A stretch of DNA of 64,000 nt from Orientallactaga sibirica (Eukaryota; Chordata; Mammalia; Rodentia; Dipodidae), in contig JAEOAD010002279.1 in assembly GCA_036365145.1 (NCBI GenBank), forward strand, positions 1,856,001 to 1,920,000. Reading direction: 5' to 3'. The notes under the pieces were generated by a model. The model was given only the letters and a program-made list of their open reading frames with translations. It was not told where the DNA came from and did not search any database. Of this stretch, positions 53,779-64,000 are shown in pieces; position 1 is the stretch's first letter, and every line of letters starts with the position of its first letter. Made by a program: the position numbers and the translations under genes.

Positions 53779-53974
53779 AGGCCGGAGAGATGGCTTAGCA
53801 GTTAAAGACCATGCCTGCAAAGCCTAAGGATCCCAGTTTGATTCTCCAGGTCCCACATAAGCCAGATGCACAAGGGGGCACATGTATCTGGAGTTCGTTT
53901 GCAGTGGCTGGAGGCCCTGGTGCGCCCATTCTCACTCTCCCTCTCTCTGTGTCTCATAAATAAATAAAAATAAA
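53779..53974 (+). mobile_element. tRNA-headed SINE
   Basis: Second of the stack. Confidence 0.9.
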
Positions 53975-54145
53975 GCCAGGCGTGGTGGCACACTCCTTTA
54001 ATCCCAGCACTCGGGAGGCAGAGGTAGGAGGATCGCTGTGAGTTCAAGGCCACCTTGAGACTACATAGTGAATTCCAGGTCTGCCTGAGCTAGAGTGAAA
54101 CCCTACCTCGAACCCCCCTCCAAAACATAAATAAATCTTTAAAAA
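53975..54145 (+). mobile_element. B1 SINE
   Basis: Third of the stack. Confidence 0.9.
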
Positions 54146-54919
54146 AAAGAAGCACACATGCCTTATTCAGTAATCACATGAGCTGATAGTTACCGGGTGA
54201 TTTCTGTTTATTTATGCACCATTCTTACGAGGCAAATGTTAGAAATGAGCTCCACTAAACAGGCCAAGGAAACGGCTGGGAAGAAGGGTTCAGCCAAGAG
54301 CACAAGGTCACCATTAGGAGGGGGCCGAAGTGGGCTACAAACTGAGCTTTCCTGTATAAAACTCTTCCCTCTTTGCAAATGACCATCTGGGTAACACAGG
54401 AGCATTCACAAAATAAAATGCAGCAGAAAGTAGTGTATGGTGTGTGTGTGTGTACACGTGTGCATGTGAGCATTGACAAGCCTCCACCAAGCCTTCAGAA
54501 GAGGGGGGGCAGCTTCAGGTCCCCCCTTAGTCCTGACATTCTGAGCACAGAAAAGGTGTGGCCGTACACAATGGCAGCAGGAATTACAGGTCTGCGCTGG
54601 ATGGAGAGCAATGACAGAACATGGCTGCGTGCCCAGGAACCCAGGAACGGATCCAAGGACAGGGAAACTGAACAGTCCACGGGAGGAAGCTGAAAAGGGA
54701 AGAAGGTTCTCGGGGCTAGAAGAGGAACGTGGGTGGAGAATCACCCCGATTGCTGGCTGTGGAGTAACGTGCAGAGCAGCTCTCCCCGCCCGCCCCTGAC
54801 CAGACTGTGGACGCGTTCAGCTTTGTTCACCTGGGCTCTCGCATAAATACCTTGTGGAGAAACCGGATCTTGAAGTGGACTGTAAGATGACAATGGATGT
54901 GTGGGTCACCAAACACCAA

Positions 54920-54921
<2 letters not shown>

Positions 54922-54951
<30 letters not shown>

Positions 54952-55099
54952 TTTGGTTTCTCAAGGTAGGGTCTCACTCTAGCCCAAGCTGACCCGGAAT
55001 TCACTATGTAGTCTCAGGGTGGCCTCGAACTCACAGCGATCCTCCTACCTCTGCCTCCCGAGTGCTGGGATTAAAGGCGTGTGCCGCCACACCCGGCTT
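54922..55099 (-). mobile_element. B1 SINE with GATT tail
   Basis: ATTG repeats replace the T run. Confidence 0.9.
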
Positions 55100-55273
55100 T
55101 TAAGATATTTATATATTATATAGATTATATAGATTATCAGGTGAGTTGTTAAATTCCATTTCTCTCATTCAGTCCCTCTTATGAAGTATCCCCCTGAGAT
55201 CGTCTTTGGTTTTAGAACTTGCTGCCTTGTCCAAGAACTTCAGGTGACTGGTTGGAAATTTAAAAACAAAAAT

Positions 55274-55392
55274 GGGGCTGGAGAGATGGCTTAGCGATTA
55301 AGGCATTTGCCTGCAAAGTCAAAGGACCCAGATGCACAAGGTGGTGCATGCATCTGGAGTTTGTTTGCAATGGCTGGAGTCCCTGGCGCACC

Positions 55393-55438
<46 letters not shown>

Positions 55439-55456
55439 AAATAAATACAAATAATT
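55274..55456 (+). mobile_element. tRNA-headed SINE, B box deleted
   Basis: Jumps from AAAGGACCCA to GATGCACAAGG, losing the B box. Confidence 0.85.
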
Positions 55457-56869
55457 TTTTAATTTTTAATTTTTTAATGGATACAGAGAAATAGCAGTTA
55501 GCTACACAAAAATTGGTTCATCAGATTCATTTACCAATCAGTTTGTCCTGCACCAAGTCACTGGCTTTGTGTTGGTTGATGCCTCTGCTTTGGTACTAGC
55601 TCTTGGCACCTGCTCCTCCAGTCTCCTGGCCAGCTGCCCTCCCCCCACCCCCCCCCCCGTGGAGCCAGCAGACCTGGGAAAAAGTTGCTTTTCCAGTGCC
55701 TGGGGTGGTTGGAGCCAGAGTGGTGCTTCTGCCGGCCTTTCTGCATCCCCACATCCCTTGTAATCGAGCCGACGGGTCTGGGGCCCTTGTTTAACTTAAT
55801 CTTATTGCTCTGCCGTCTGCCTTGATTTGTACAAGCTAATGCAATGATGTTTTATCTCTTTCATTATACGGAGGCCGTATAATTTTCTTGAGTTATAATT
55901 TATCTTCTTTTAAGATCCCCCTGAGACAGGCAAAAGCTGCTCTGTCTTTGGTTGACGGGGAGGCTCCCAGGAAGCCAGCAGCCGCACGCTGAAGCCTGGC
56001 GCCGCCAAATTAAACTCTGAATCTCAATCACAACCCGTTGCTTCTAATGGGAAATTGGAGTTGATTATGGAGATGACGGCCCAGGTTCACGTTTATTGCA
56101 TTTAGCAGAAATTGTTTATCCTATTAAATATGGTCTTGGAGGAGAGACAATTGAATTGTGAAGCGACAGTGAATACCCCGGATGACGCCCAGGCGCTGCT
56201 AAACTGGGCAATAATTATATTCTTATTTGTGGGCTGAACTTCCCCACGTGGCTCTTTCGGCAAACAAATGCACTTACGGGGAGGTGGAGACATCATGTAA
56301 GAATTAAACAAAATAAACGCCGACTGTGCTTTCGGAGTCTTGGCAAACATGGCTTGCAGCAGTGGACCTGCACGGGGCTGTGGCATTGCAAGGGCAGAGC
56401 CCAGGCAGTCCTGGAACAGTGAGCATGGCTCAAGGTACTTGGGTGTGAGGGATGCTTGCATCCCAGGGACTCTTTGAAATGCTATTAGCTCCTCCACATA
56501 CCTCATGCCAGGGTGGGAGGCTTCCCAGATGACCTTGGGCTAATAGCATAACTTCTGTGGGAATAATAACTATTATAATGACTTTAACAGTAGCAATAAC
56601 AATAATAGCTGCCAATTATAGAGTGTTTCCTGGTTTATGAAGTTGTTAACCTACATTGTCTCATTTCATTTTTATCTGTTTGATGGGGGCAGAGATTTAT
56701 ACAGTCAGCAAATGGCAGGTGGAGAACGCTTCACGTGGAAACCAGAACCTTAATAAGAAAGAGCTGTGCCGTGAGCCAGGAGTGAAGGGCCAGGAGGGCT
56801 TCTTCAGCAAGAGTCCAGGCCGAGGGAAGGACCCTAGAAATTTTTTGCCCTAAAAAATGTAAACGCTAG

Positions 56870-57150
56870 TGCTGGAGGGATGGCTTAGCGGTTAAGGCGT
56901 TTGCCTGAAAAGCCAAAGGATCCCGGTTCAACTCTCCAGGACCCACGTAAGCCAGCTGCACAAGGTGGCACACGCGTCTGGAGTTCGTGGGAGTGATGGG
57001 GTATGACATTAAATCCAAGCATTCAGGAGGCAGAGAGGTAGGAGGATCGTCGTGAGTTCAAGGCCACCCTGAGACTACATAGTGAATTCCAGGTCAGCCT
57101 GGGCTAGAGTGAGACCCTACCTCGAAAAAACAAAACAAAAAAAAAAAAAA
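56870..57150 (+). mobile_element. Chimera of tRNA-headed SINE and B1
   Basis: tRNA-headed SINE to GTCTGGAGTTCGTGG (56870-56990), then without a break an almost complete B1 from AATCCAAGCATTCAGG to the A tail. Confidence 0.85.
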
Positions 57151-57504
57151 ACCAATAACAACAACAAAAAAAACTGGCCTGCTTTCAAGCAGCTGAAAAA
57201 AAGAAGGAGGAGGGAGGAGGAGGAATGTGCCTGGGACAGAAAATTTTAGGGGTTACTGTTCCAGTGCCCTGGGCCTTTGTTGATGGAGAAACTCTATCCA
57301 GAGAATCATAAACACTCACCCCCCCCACCATCCACACCCACACACCCACATCACCGTCCAGGTGTCAGTCAGCTTGTCTCCCCTCAGTAATGCCTTCTCT
57401 GTCCCTATGAGGCTAGGATATGCTAGGTCTGGAAGCTTCCCCAAACACCCTGCATTTGAGGGATTGAAAGAGGTGGAGGCTAGTTGAGGTTTGTTTTTTT
57501 TTTT

Positions 57505-59995
57505 TCCTCCAGTTTTTTTGATTGACAACTTCCATAATTATAGACAATAAACCACTTTCCCCTTTGCAACTCCACTCTCCATCATATCCCCTCCCCCTCT
57601 CAATCAGTCTGTCTTCTCATTTTGACGTCATCATCTTTTCCTCCTCTTAGGAGGGTCTTGTGTAGGTAGTGTCAGCCACTGCGGGGTCATAGATAGCCAG
57701 GTCATTTTGTGCCTGGAAAGAGTGCATTGTAAGGAGTCCTACCCTTCCTTTGGCTCTTACATTCTTTCCTCCCCCTCTACCACAATGGACCCTGAGCCTT
57801 GGAAGGTGTGATGGAGATGTTTCAGTGCTGAGCACTCCTCTGTCCCTTCTTCTCAACACCATGGTGCCTTCTGAGTCATCCCAAGGTTGTCACCATCTGA
57901 AAAGAGAAGATTCTCTAACCAAAAGTGAGAGTAGCATTAATATATGGGCATGAACATTAAGAGAAGTGCTTACTGGGCAGTTTGGTGAGTATAATATATG
58001 TATTTAGCCAGACACCAGCAGACATTACACCCCTAGGGCTCATGACTACCCCTGTTGTAGGTTTTCAGTATCAGGGATGTGTTCCCTCCCATGGAGCGGG
58101 CCTTCAGTCCAATTAGAGAGCGGTTGTTTTCCCCATAACAGACATGCCGCTATTGTACCTGTTGGCTCATTTGGACTGGCTGGACAAATTTCAGGCTTGC
58201 AGCGTCCACTGTTGAGTACCTTCACTGATGACTTCTCTCTCTTCCACTGAACTGCATTCAGCGTAGCTTTTTCCAACTTTCTGTCAGCTGGTCTACATGG
58301 AGGAGGTTTTCAGCTCAGCTCCAGCAGGTTTTCTCAGTGACCTTGCAGCCCAAGTATGTGGAGTCTTTAGCAATAGGGTCTTACCATCTATTCCTGGTGG
58401 GAAACCAAGGGCCTAGACAATGGCCTGTAATGTTTTGGGGGTATCTGTGACCTCCCTGGCCAACAACTCACTGGAAGGTATCCCATCCCTGGCACTGAAA
58501 TTTTTCTAGTAACAATCTATGGCTTCTGGGTGTTTCATTGTCCAAAAAAGTAGGTTTCCATATGACTTATTTATATCCTCTTAGATTTAATTACCCTCCC
58601 CCACCCTTCCTTTACTCAATCTCTTCCCATGACCTCACTTAGGCTATTTTAGCCCCAGTAATCTGTTCTTCTACTTACATATATACAATATTATCCTCTT
58701 AAGTCCTCCCCTCTCCTCCCTCCCTTATAGTCCCTTTCTAGCTTACTGGCCTCTGCTACCGAGTTTTATTCCAACTTATACATTTGTAGCTAGGATCCAC
58801 ATATGAGAGAGAACATGTGACGTTTGGCTTTCTGGGCCTGGGTTACCTCACTAAGTATAATTCTTTCCAGTTCCATCCATTTCCCTGAAGATTTCATAAC
58901 TTCATTTTTCTTTATCGCTGAGTAGAACTCCGTTGTGTAAATGTGCCACATCTTCATTATCCAGTCATCAGTTGAGGGACATCTAGGCTGGTTCCATTTC
59001 CTAGCTATTGTGAATACAGTGGCAATGAACATGGATATGCAAGCATCTCTAAGATAGTGAGACAAGTCCTTGGAGTATATGACAGGAGTGGTATAGCTGG
59101 GTCATAAAGCCAATCTATTTTTAGCTGTCTCAGGAGCCTCCATGCCAATTTCCACAATAACTGTGCCAGCTTACATTCCCACCCACAGTGTAGAGGGGTT
59201 CCTCTTTTTCCACATCCTCGCCAGCATTTATTGTCATCTGTTTTCTTGATGGTAGCCATTCTGACAGGAGTGAGATAGAATCTCAATGTAGTTTTAATTT
59301 GCATTTCCCAAATGGCTCAGGATGTAGAACACTTCTTTTTTTTAAAATAATTTCTTTTTATTTATTTATTTGAGAGAGGGAAAGAGGCAGAGACAGAGAG
59401 AGAGGAGGGGGGGAGAGGGAGAGAATGTGCGCGCCAGGGCTTCCAGCCATTGCAAACGAACTCCAGATGCATGCACCTCCTTGTGCATCTGGCTTACATG
59501 GGTCCTGGAGAATCGAACCGGGATCCTTTGGCTTTGCAGGCAAGTGCCGTAATAGCTAAGCCATCTCTCCAGCCCTAGAACACTTCTTTAGATGTTTATA
59601 GGTCATTTGTATTTCCTCTCTTGAGAACTCTCCATTTAGTTCGATAGCCCATTTTTTTAAATTGTGTTGTTTGATTTCTTATTATTTAGATTTTTTGAGT
59701 TATTGGTATAGCCTGGTTATTAATCCTCTGTCAGATGTATATCTGGCAAAGATTTTCTCCCATTCTGTAGGCTGTTTTTGTTTTTTTTTCTCTACTCACA
59801 GTGTCCTTTGCTGTACAAAAGCTTTGTAATTTCATGAGGTCCCAGCAGTTGATTAGTGGTTTTATTTCCTGAGCAACTGGGGTTACATTCAAAACGCTGT
59901 TGCCTGTGCTAATCTGTTGAAGGGTTCCCCTATTTCTTTTTCCTCTAGCAATGGCTATGTCATTGTCGTGAAAATTTCCGGAGAGTCTCAAACTA
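57505..59995 (-). mobile_element. 5'-truncated L1: 3' UTR and ORF2 C-terminus
   Basis: The 3' UTR occupies about 57505-58780. Reading leftward from 59990, broken minus-strand frames carry ORF2 landmarks: NCWDLMKLQSFCTAKD, then WRGCGKRGT with WECKLAQLLW, then CPSTDDWIMKMWHIYTTE and YSAIKKNEVM. Frameshifts and a nested SINE (59341-59575) show it is dead. Confidence 0.85.
59341..59575 (-). mobile_element. tRNA-headed SINE nested in L1
   Basis: TSD TAGAACACTTCTTT on both sides. Confidence 0.9.
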
Positions 59996-60379
59996 CCAAC
60001 AAGAACCCCGAGTTATTGAGAGGGTTTTTTTTTTCTCATCTTTTAAAACTGCTTTAAAGAAATGTTAGTGCAGAACTCACTGTAACACGTAAGAATACAA
60101 AGATATAAAATTGCTTGGCTCCTAGGAGATATCTTAATAAGAGATTCGGAAGGCTTTTCTCTCCCAAGCTCTGGGTTATTAAAGGCCATGTAACAGCATA
60201 ATAACTATTATCTACAGGGGCCCTTACCAGTTACAAAGAACTTCCCCATGCCTAATCCAGCTTAATCCTCCCACTGACTGAAAGAGCAGGTTACAGTCTC
60301 TGCCTTTGACTGGTGGTAAGTCAGAGCCTGGGACAGATTGAGTAACTTCCCTGAGACCACACAATTTGAAAGTGGCCTG

Positions 60380-60596
60380 TGGGGCTAAGGAGATGGCTTA
60401 GTGGTTAAGGCATTTGCCTACAAAGCCAAAGGACCCAGGTTCAATTCCCCAGGACCCACGTAAGCCAGATGCACAAGGTGGTGCATGCATCTGGAGTTTA
60501 TTTGCAGTGGCTGGAGGCCCTGGTGCACCCTTTCTCTCTCTCTCTCTCTGCTTCTCTCTGTCTTCACTCTCTCAAGTAAATAAATAAATATATTTA
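60380..60596 (+). mobile_element. tRNA-headed SINE (tail-to-tail pair)
   Basis: Left half of a convergent pair. Confidence 0.9.
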
Positions 60597-60796
60597 ATAT
60601 TTTATTTTTTATATATTTACTTATGCATTTAACAGAGAGAGAGAGAATGGGTTGCCAAGGCCTCCAGCCACTGCAAACGAACTCCAGATGCATGCGCCCC
60701 CTTATGCATCTGGCTTACGTGGGTCCTAGGGAATCGAACCTGGGTCCTTTGGCTTTGCAGGCAAACACCTTAACCACTAAGCCATCCCTCCAGCCC
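60597..60796 (-). mobile_element. tRNA-headed SINE (tail-to-tail pair)
   Basis: Right half of the pair; followed by a TATA microsatellite to 60853. Confidence 0.9.
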
Positions 60797-61384
60797 ACCA
60801 TATATATAGATATATATATATACATATATATATATATGTATGTATATATGTATTTTTTAATGTGGCCTGTATAATTCAGGACTGCTATGGCTGCTACATG
60901 TGTCCCCCCACCCCCATCCCTGAGCAGAGTCAGTATCTTTGGCAGAGCCAGTGTCCATGCACAAGGAATGGAGGACGGAGGCATTTGGAAGGCCTTGTGG
61001 CAGAGAGACAGAGGGAAGAGTCCCAAGATGTCACTTCCTTATGTCAGGTCTCTTATCCGTTTTGTGCTGCATCACAAAACAAACCAACAAAAAAAAAAAT
61101 CACTCATCCCCAGAACACAAGTGTGATGATTAAATGACATGGCATATACGCGCAAGGCCCAAGTGCCTAGCGTGAAGCGGGTGGTCCCCCCAAGTGCCTG
61201 GCACGTGGGAGGTAATCACCTGCAGCTGGTTCCACTCTGGGTGCGTGAGTGAAACCACCCTGCCTACCTTCTCCTGTTTTTCTCTGCCAAGCAATTGTCA
61301 CCTTGGGCATGGGGAAGCATTTTACAGAAAGAACAAGGAGAAGAAACTCTGACTGCGTGTGCACAGAGGGATTCTTGGGGACTG

Positions 61385-61635
61385 TGGTGGGCCTGACATT
61401 CGCCTCCAGAGCAAGAGTCAGTGGAGCCAGGAACTTCCATTATCCCCCCTGGCCACGCCCACCAGTTATCTGGCTCCACACCTTGCAGCCCCAGCTGCTC
61501 CCCCGCCCCCATCCATCATTGGCCATTGTCTGGGATCTACTTAAGCTCCCCTACCACCTTGTGCCCAGTGACGCCTTGTTAATAAGCCAGTTTGTTCACA
61601 TCTGTGAAACGATCTGATTCCGCCTCCTTTATCCC
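61385..61635 (+). mobile_element. Possible LTR fragment
   Basis: CTTAAGCTCCCC...TTAATAAGCCAGTTTG resembles the U3-R end of a gamma-type LTR. No ends or TSD seen. Low confidence. Confidence 0.3.
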
Positions 61636-62098
61636 AAACGCCGCGCTTCCATCAACTGCTTCCTTGGCAGGCTTGGATGGGAAAAATGGGAGTGGGGGAG
61701 GGAACCAAAGAATAGATCAAACTTCTTCCTGCTATCTCTAAAGAAATAGAATGGATAAATAGACCTGTCAGACATGTAGCCTGCCGCTGGACAGCAAAGT
61801 CTGTTTGTTAGAAATAGGTTAGGACAGGAGGATTTAATCTCATTTTTAAGCTGCTAATATAGAAAGGAAACATCTTTTCCTTTCTCTCTCCCACAGGAAG
61901 GGAGGAATCCCACGGCCACAAAGAAAAGGGGAGGGGGAATCTTTAATTTGATTAGATGGACTTTCCTTCACTAAGGCACAAAAAGGGTTAGCTTGCTCTT
62001 GAATGGTAGCAGCCTCCAGGATAGCGTGGGCCCCACTGTCCTTTGATGTTCTGGGAAGGCTGCAGGACTTAGGAATTCCACTGTCTTCCCTCTCATAA

Positions 62099-62143
62099 TC
62101 CTAAGGACCCAGGTTCGATTCCCCAGGACCCACGTAAGCCAGA
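62099..62143 (+). mobile_element. tRNA-headed SINE fragment
   Basis: B-box region only (GGTTCGATTCCCCAGG); abuts an opposite copy. Confidence 0.75.
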
Positions 62144-62357
62144 TATCTCTTATTTATTTGAGAGAGGAAAGAGAAAGAGGCAGAGAAAGAGAGAGAGAGA
62201 GAGAGAGAATGGGTGCACCAGAGCCTCCAGCCACTGCAAACGAACTCCAGACTCACCCACCTCCTTGTGCATCTGGCTTACGTGGGTCCTGGGGAATCGA
62301 ACCTGGGTCCTCAGCTTCACAAGCAAGTACCTTAACAGCTAAGCTATCTCTTTAGCC
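62144..62357 (-). mobile_element. tRNA-headed SINE
   Basis: Complete. Confidence 0.9.
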
Positions 62358-62718
62358 CAATACAAATATTTTTTTTTTTAAATCACCTTCAATTTCTGTG
62401 CCACTGGGACATCGCTCCTGTCTGCACTGTGTCCGTGTTATCGCCCCAAAGGCATACTGTTCAGGACAGAGTCATTGAGTACTAAACTCTTCAGATTTGC
62501 CTCTCAAAGAAGAAAAGAGAAGAAAGCCTCTCCTTATTGCTTTTCTCCCTGTCCTTAATTTACTTTTCAAAAGACATACTGTCAAGGTGAAGATGAGGTC
62601 TTCAAACCAGTGTTTATACCCACTCCCTGTAAACCCTAAGAGGACAGATCTCCTGAAAGGCCCTCGGGGAACTGCTCTGTGAGAGCCCTGGGCTTGGTGT
62701 CTGTGGGAGAAGATACCA

Positions 62719-62907
62719 TGTTGCCATCAGGTTCACATTGCTGGCAGAAATCACCCGACCAAAGCTGGGTATGGTGGCGCACGCCTTTAATTGCAGCACT
62801 CGGGAGGGAGAAGTAGGAGGATCACCATGAGTTGGAGACCACCCTGAGGCTACAGAGTGAATTCCAGGCCAGCCTGAGCTAGAGTGAGACCCTACCTCAA
62901 AAACAAA

Positions 62908-62974
<67 letters not shown>

Positions 62975-63107
62975 GAGAGAGAGAGAAGGAAAGAAGGAAA
63001 GAAAGGGAAATCGCCAGAACAAGAGCAGCTTTGGGGTAAAAATGGGGGGTATTTTGGTTTACAGACTCGAGGGGAAGCTCCATGATGGCATGAGCAGCGG
63101 TAGACCA
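62719..63107 (-). mobile_element. MaLR-like LTR fragment split by a B1
   Basis: 62719-62762 and 63003-63107 match 110-245 of the LTR at 81-421. The B1 and its GAAA tail lie between them, with a TSD like GAAATCACCCGACCAA. Confidence 0.7.
62763..63002 (+). mobile_element. B1 SINE with GAAA array, nested in LTR
   Basis: Complete B1 followed by about 17 GAAA units and GAGA. Confidence 0.9.
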
Positions 63108-63789
63108 TTCAGCACATTCAGCACACAGGAGACTGGGGAGCTGACATGTCGGAGGGAATGCATTTTTACTATCTGGCCCTTTAGCTCAGTGACCCACGAG
63201 ATCCGGCTTTGCCAAGACTCCGTTTCCTGAGCTGTAAAGTAGACCTTACAAAATGAACCTTAAGACATCCTCAATGAGCTTAGATAACATAGCATGGATA
63301 AAGCTTTGCGTTCCTACCCTGTGTTTTTCTCTGTCATAGACCCCAGTCCCATGGGCATATGTAATGACTCTCTTCCCCCCTCAAGGGCACTCAGCCTCCG
63401 CTGTACTCAGAATTCCCTGCAGAGCTTTGAAAGCTGCTGATGGCTGCCTCCTGCTCCCAGCAATTCGGATTTAATTGGTCTGGGGTGTAGCCTCTGGGCC
63501 TCAGGGTTCACAAAGCTCCCCAGGTGTTTCTTATGTACAGTGCAGGCTGAGAGCTCCTGAGCGACTGTTTACATCAAGATGGACTTCCTCTGCAGATTGC
63601 CCACTTGGCCTCACTCATCTGGCCTCTAGTCACTTTCTAGCATGTAGCCGCTGCTTCCCAGTAAACCGTGAATAGTTGTTAACTGATGATGTAAAGTTAT
63701 TTTTCAAGCAAGACGTCAACAAATGACTCGACGAAAAACATGAAAGAAATAATAAGAAGAAGGTGTAGGCTTATTTACAAATAACCTCC

Positions 63790-64000
63790 TGGGCTGGAGA
63801 CATGGCTTGGCGGTGAAGGCGCCTGCCTGCCAAGCATAAGAATGCCTGTTCGATTCTCTGGGTCCCACGTGTAGCCAGATGCAAAAAGTGATGCAAGGGT
63901 GCAATGCCACGCTTGCCCACAAGGGGGCGCACGTGTCTGGAGTTTGTTCACATCAGTCAGCCACTGGTGCACCCATTCTCTCTTGCTCTCTCTTTGTCTC
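63790..64000 (+). mobile_element. tRNA-headed SINE, long form, cut by window end
   Basis: Has GCCCACAAGGGGGCGCACG; the CT tract runs off the window. Confidence 0.85.

Larger units (their letters stand above)
53351..64000. other. Intergenic region downstream of C8B
   Basis: No exon-like sequence was found on either strand. 54146-54921, 55456-56869, 60000-60379, 60850-62098, 62358-62718 and 63108-63789 hold no firmly recognised element. In human the C8A 3' end faces the C8B 3' end (from memory). Neither its C-terminal TSP1 exon nor other C8A exons are visible here. Confidence 0.7.

Noticed and set aside
57505..59995. Active L1 ORF2
   Set aside because: Only the C-terminal part is present, broken by frameshifts and a SINE.
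60797..60853. TATA-rich stretch as a promoter
   Set aside because: It is a TA/TATG microsatellite adjoining a SINE.
53351..64000. C8A 3' exons on the minus strand
   Set aside because: Looked for a TSP1 C-terminal exon and MACPF blocks in antisense; none found.

Overview
The window is nuclear genomic DNA from a rodent. Evidence: B1 (7SL-derived) and B4-type SINEs, MaLR-like solo LTRs, L1 fragments, many simple-sequence arrays and very long introns with GT-AG junctions. The most abundant repeat is a tRNA-headed SINE with a CT tract and an AAATAAA tail. With the accompanying B1 variant it recalls, from memory only, jerboa-type (dipodid) genomes; I could not check the species.

One protein-coding gene is visible: C8B, the beta chain of complement component C8, on the + strand. 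Eleven coding exons (numbered 2-12 by analogy with the human gene) lie at 11559-11715, 18291-18432, 20923-21064, 23137-23269, 27267-27464, 28871-29111, 31291-31419, 36005-36168, 46625-46778, 49456-49524 and 53007-53158. All junctions are GT-AG and all phases join. They encode 560 residues: propeptide, TSP1, LDLa, MACPF, EGF-like, TSP1, then a stop. The signal-peptide exon was not found and probably lies before base 1. An AATAAA 171 bases after the stop marks the likely 3' end near 53350.

Layout: 1-11558 is the end of intron 1, with three ERV or MaLR-like LTRs and SINEs. 11559-53350 is the gene, whose introns hold about 60 SINEs, a 1.7-kb GATA array (intron 5), a 1.2-kb CCAT array (intron 8), an L1 3' end (intron 9) and an ERV LTR (intron 11). 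53350-64000 is intergenic, with a 5'-truncated minus-strand L1 (about 57.5-60.0 kb). No second gene is seen; C8A, the expected tail-to-tail neighbour in mammals, is not reached.

No obviously new multi-gene system is present. The most unusual structures are an almost perfect inverted repeat (84 of 85 bases plus one 15-base indel) flanking C8B exon 3, and an unidentified repeat of about 200 bases present twice in intron 2, one copy splitting an L1. Also notable are a B1 insertion just upstream of the exon 6 acceptor and a tRNA-SINE/B1 chimera. Repeat boundaries are read by eye and are good to about 10 bases unless target-site duplications (TSDs) are given.
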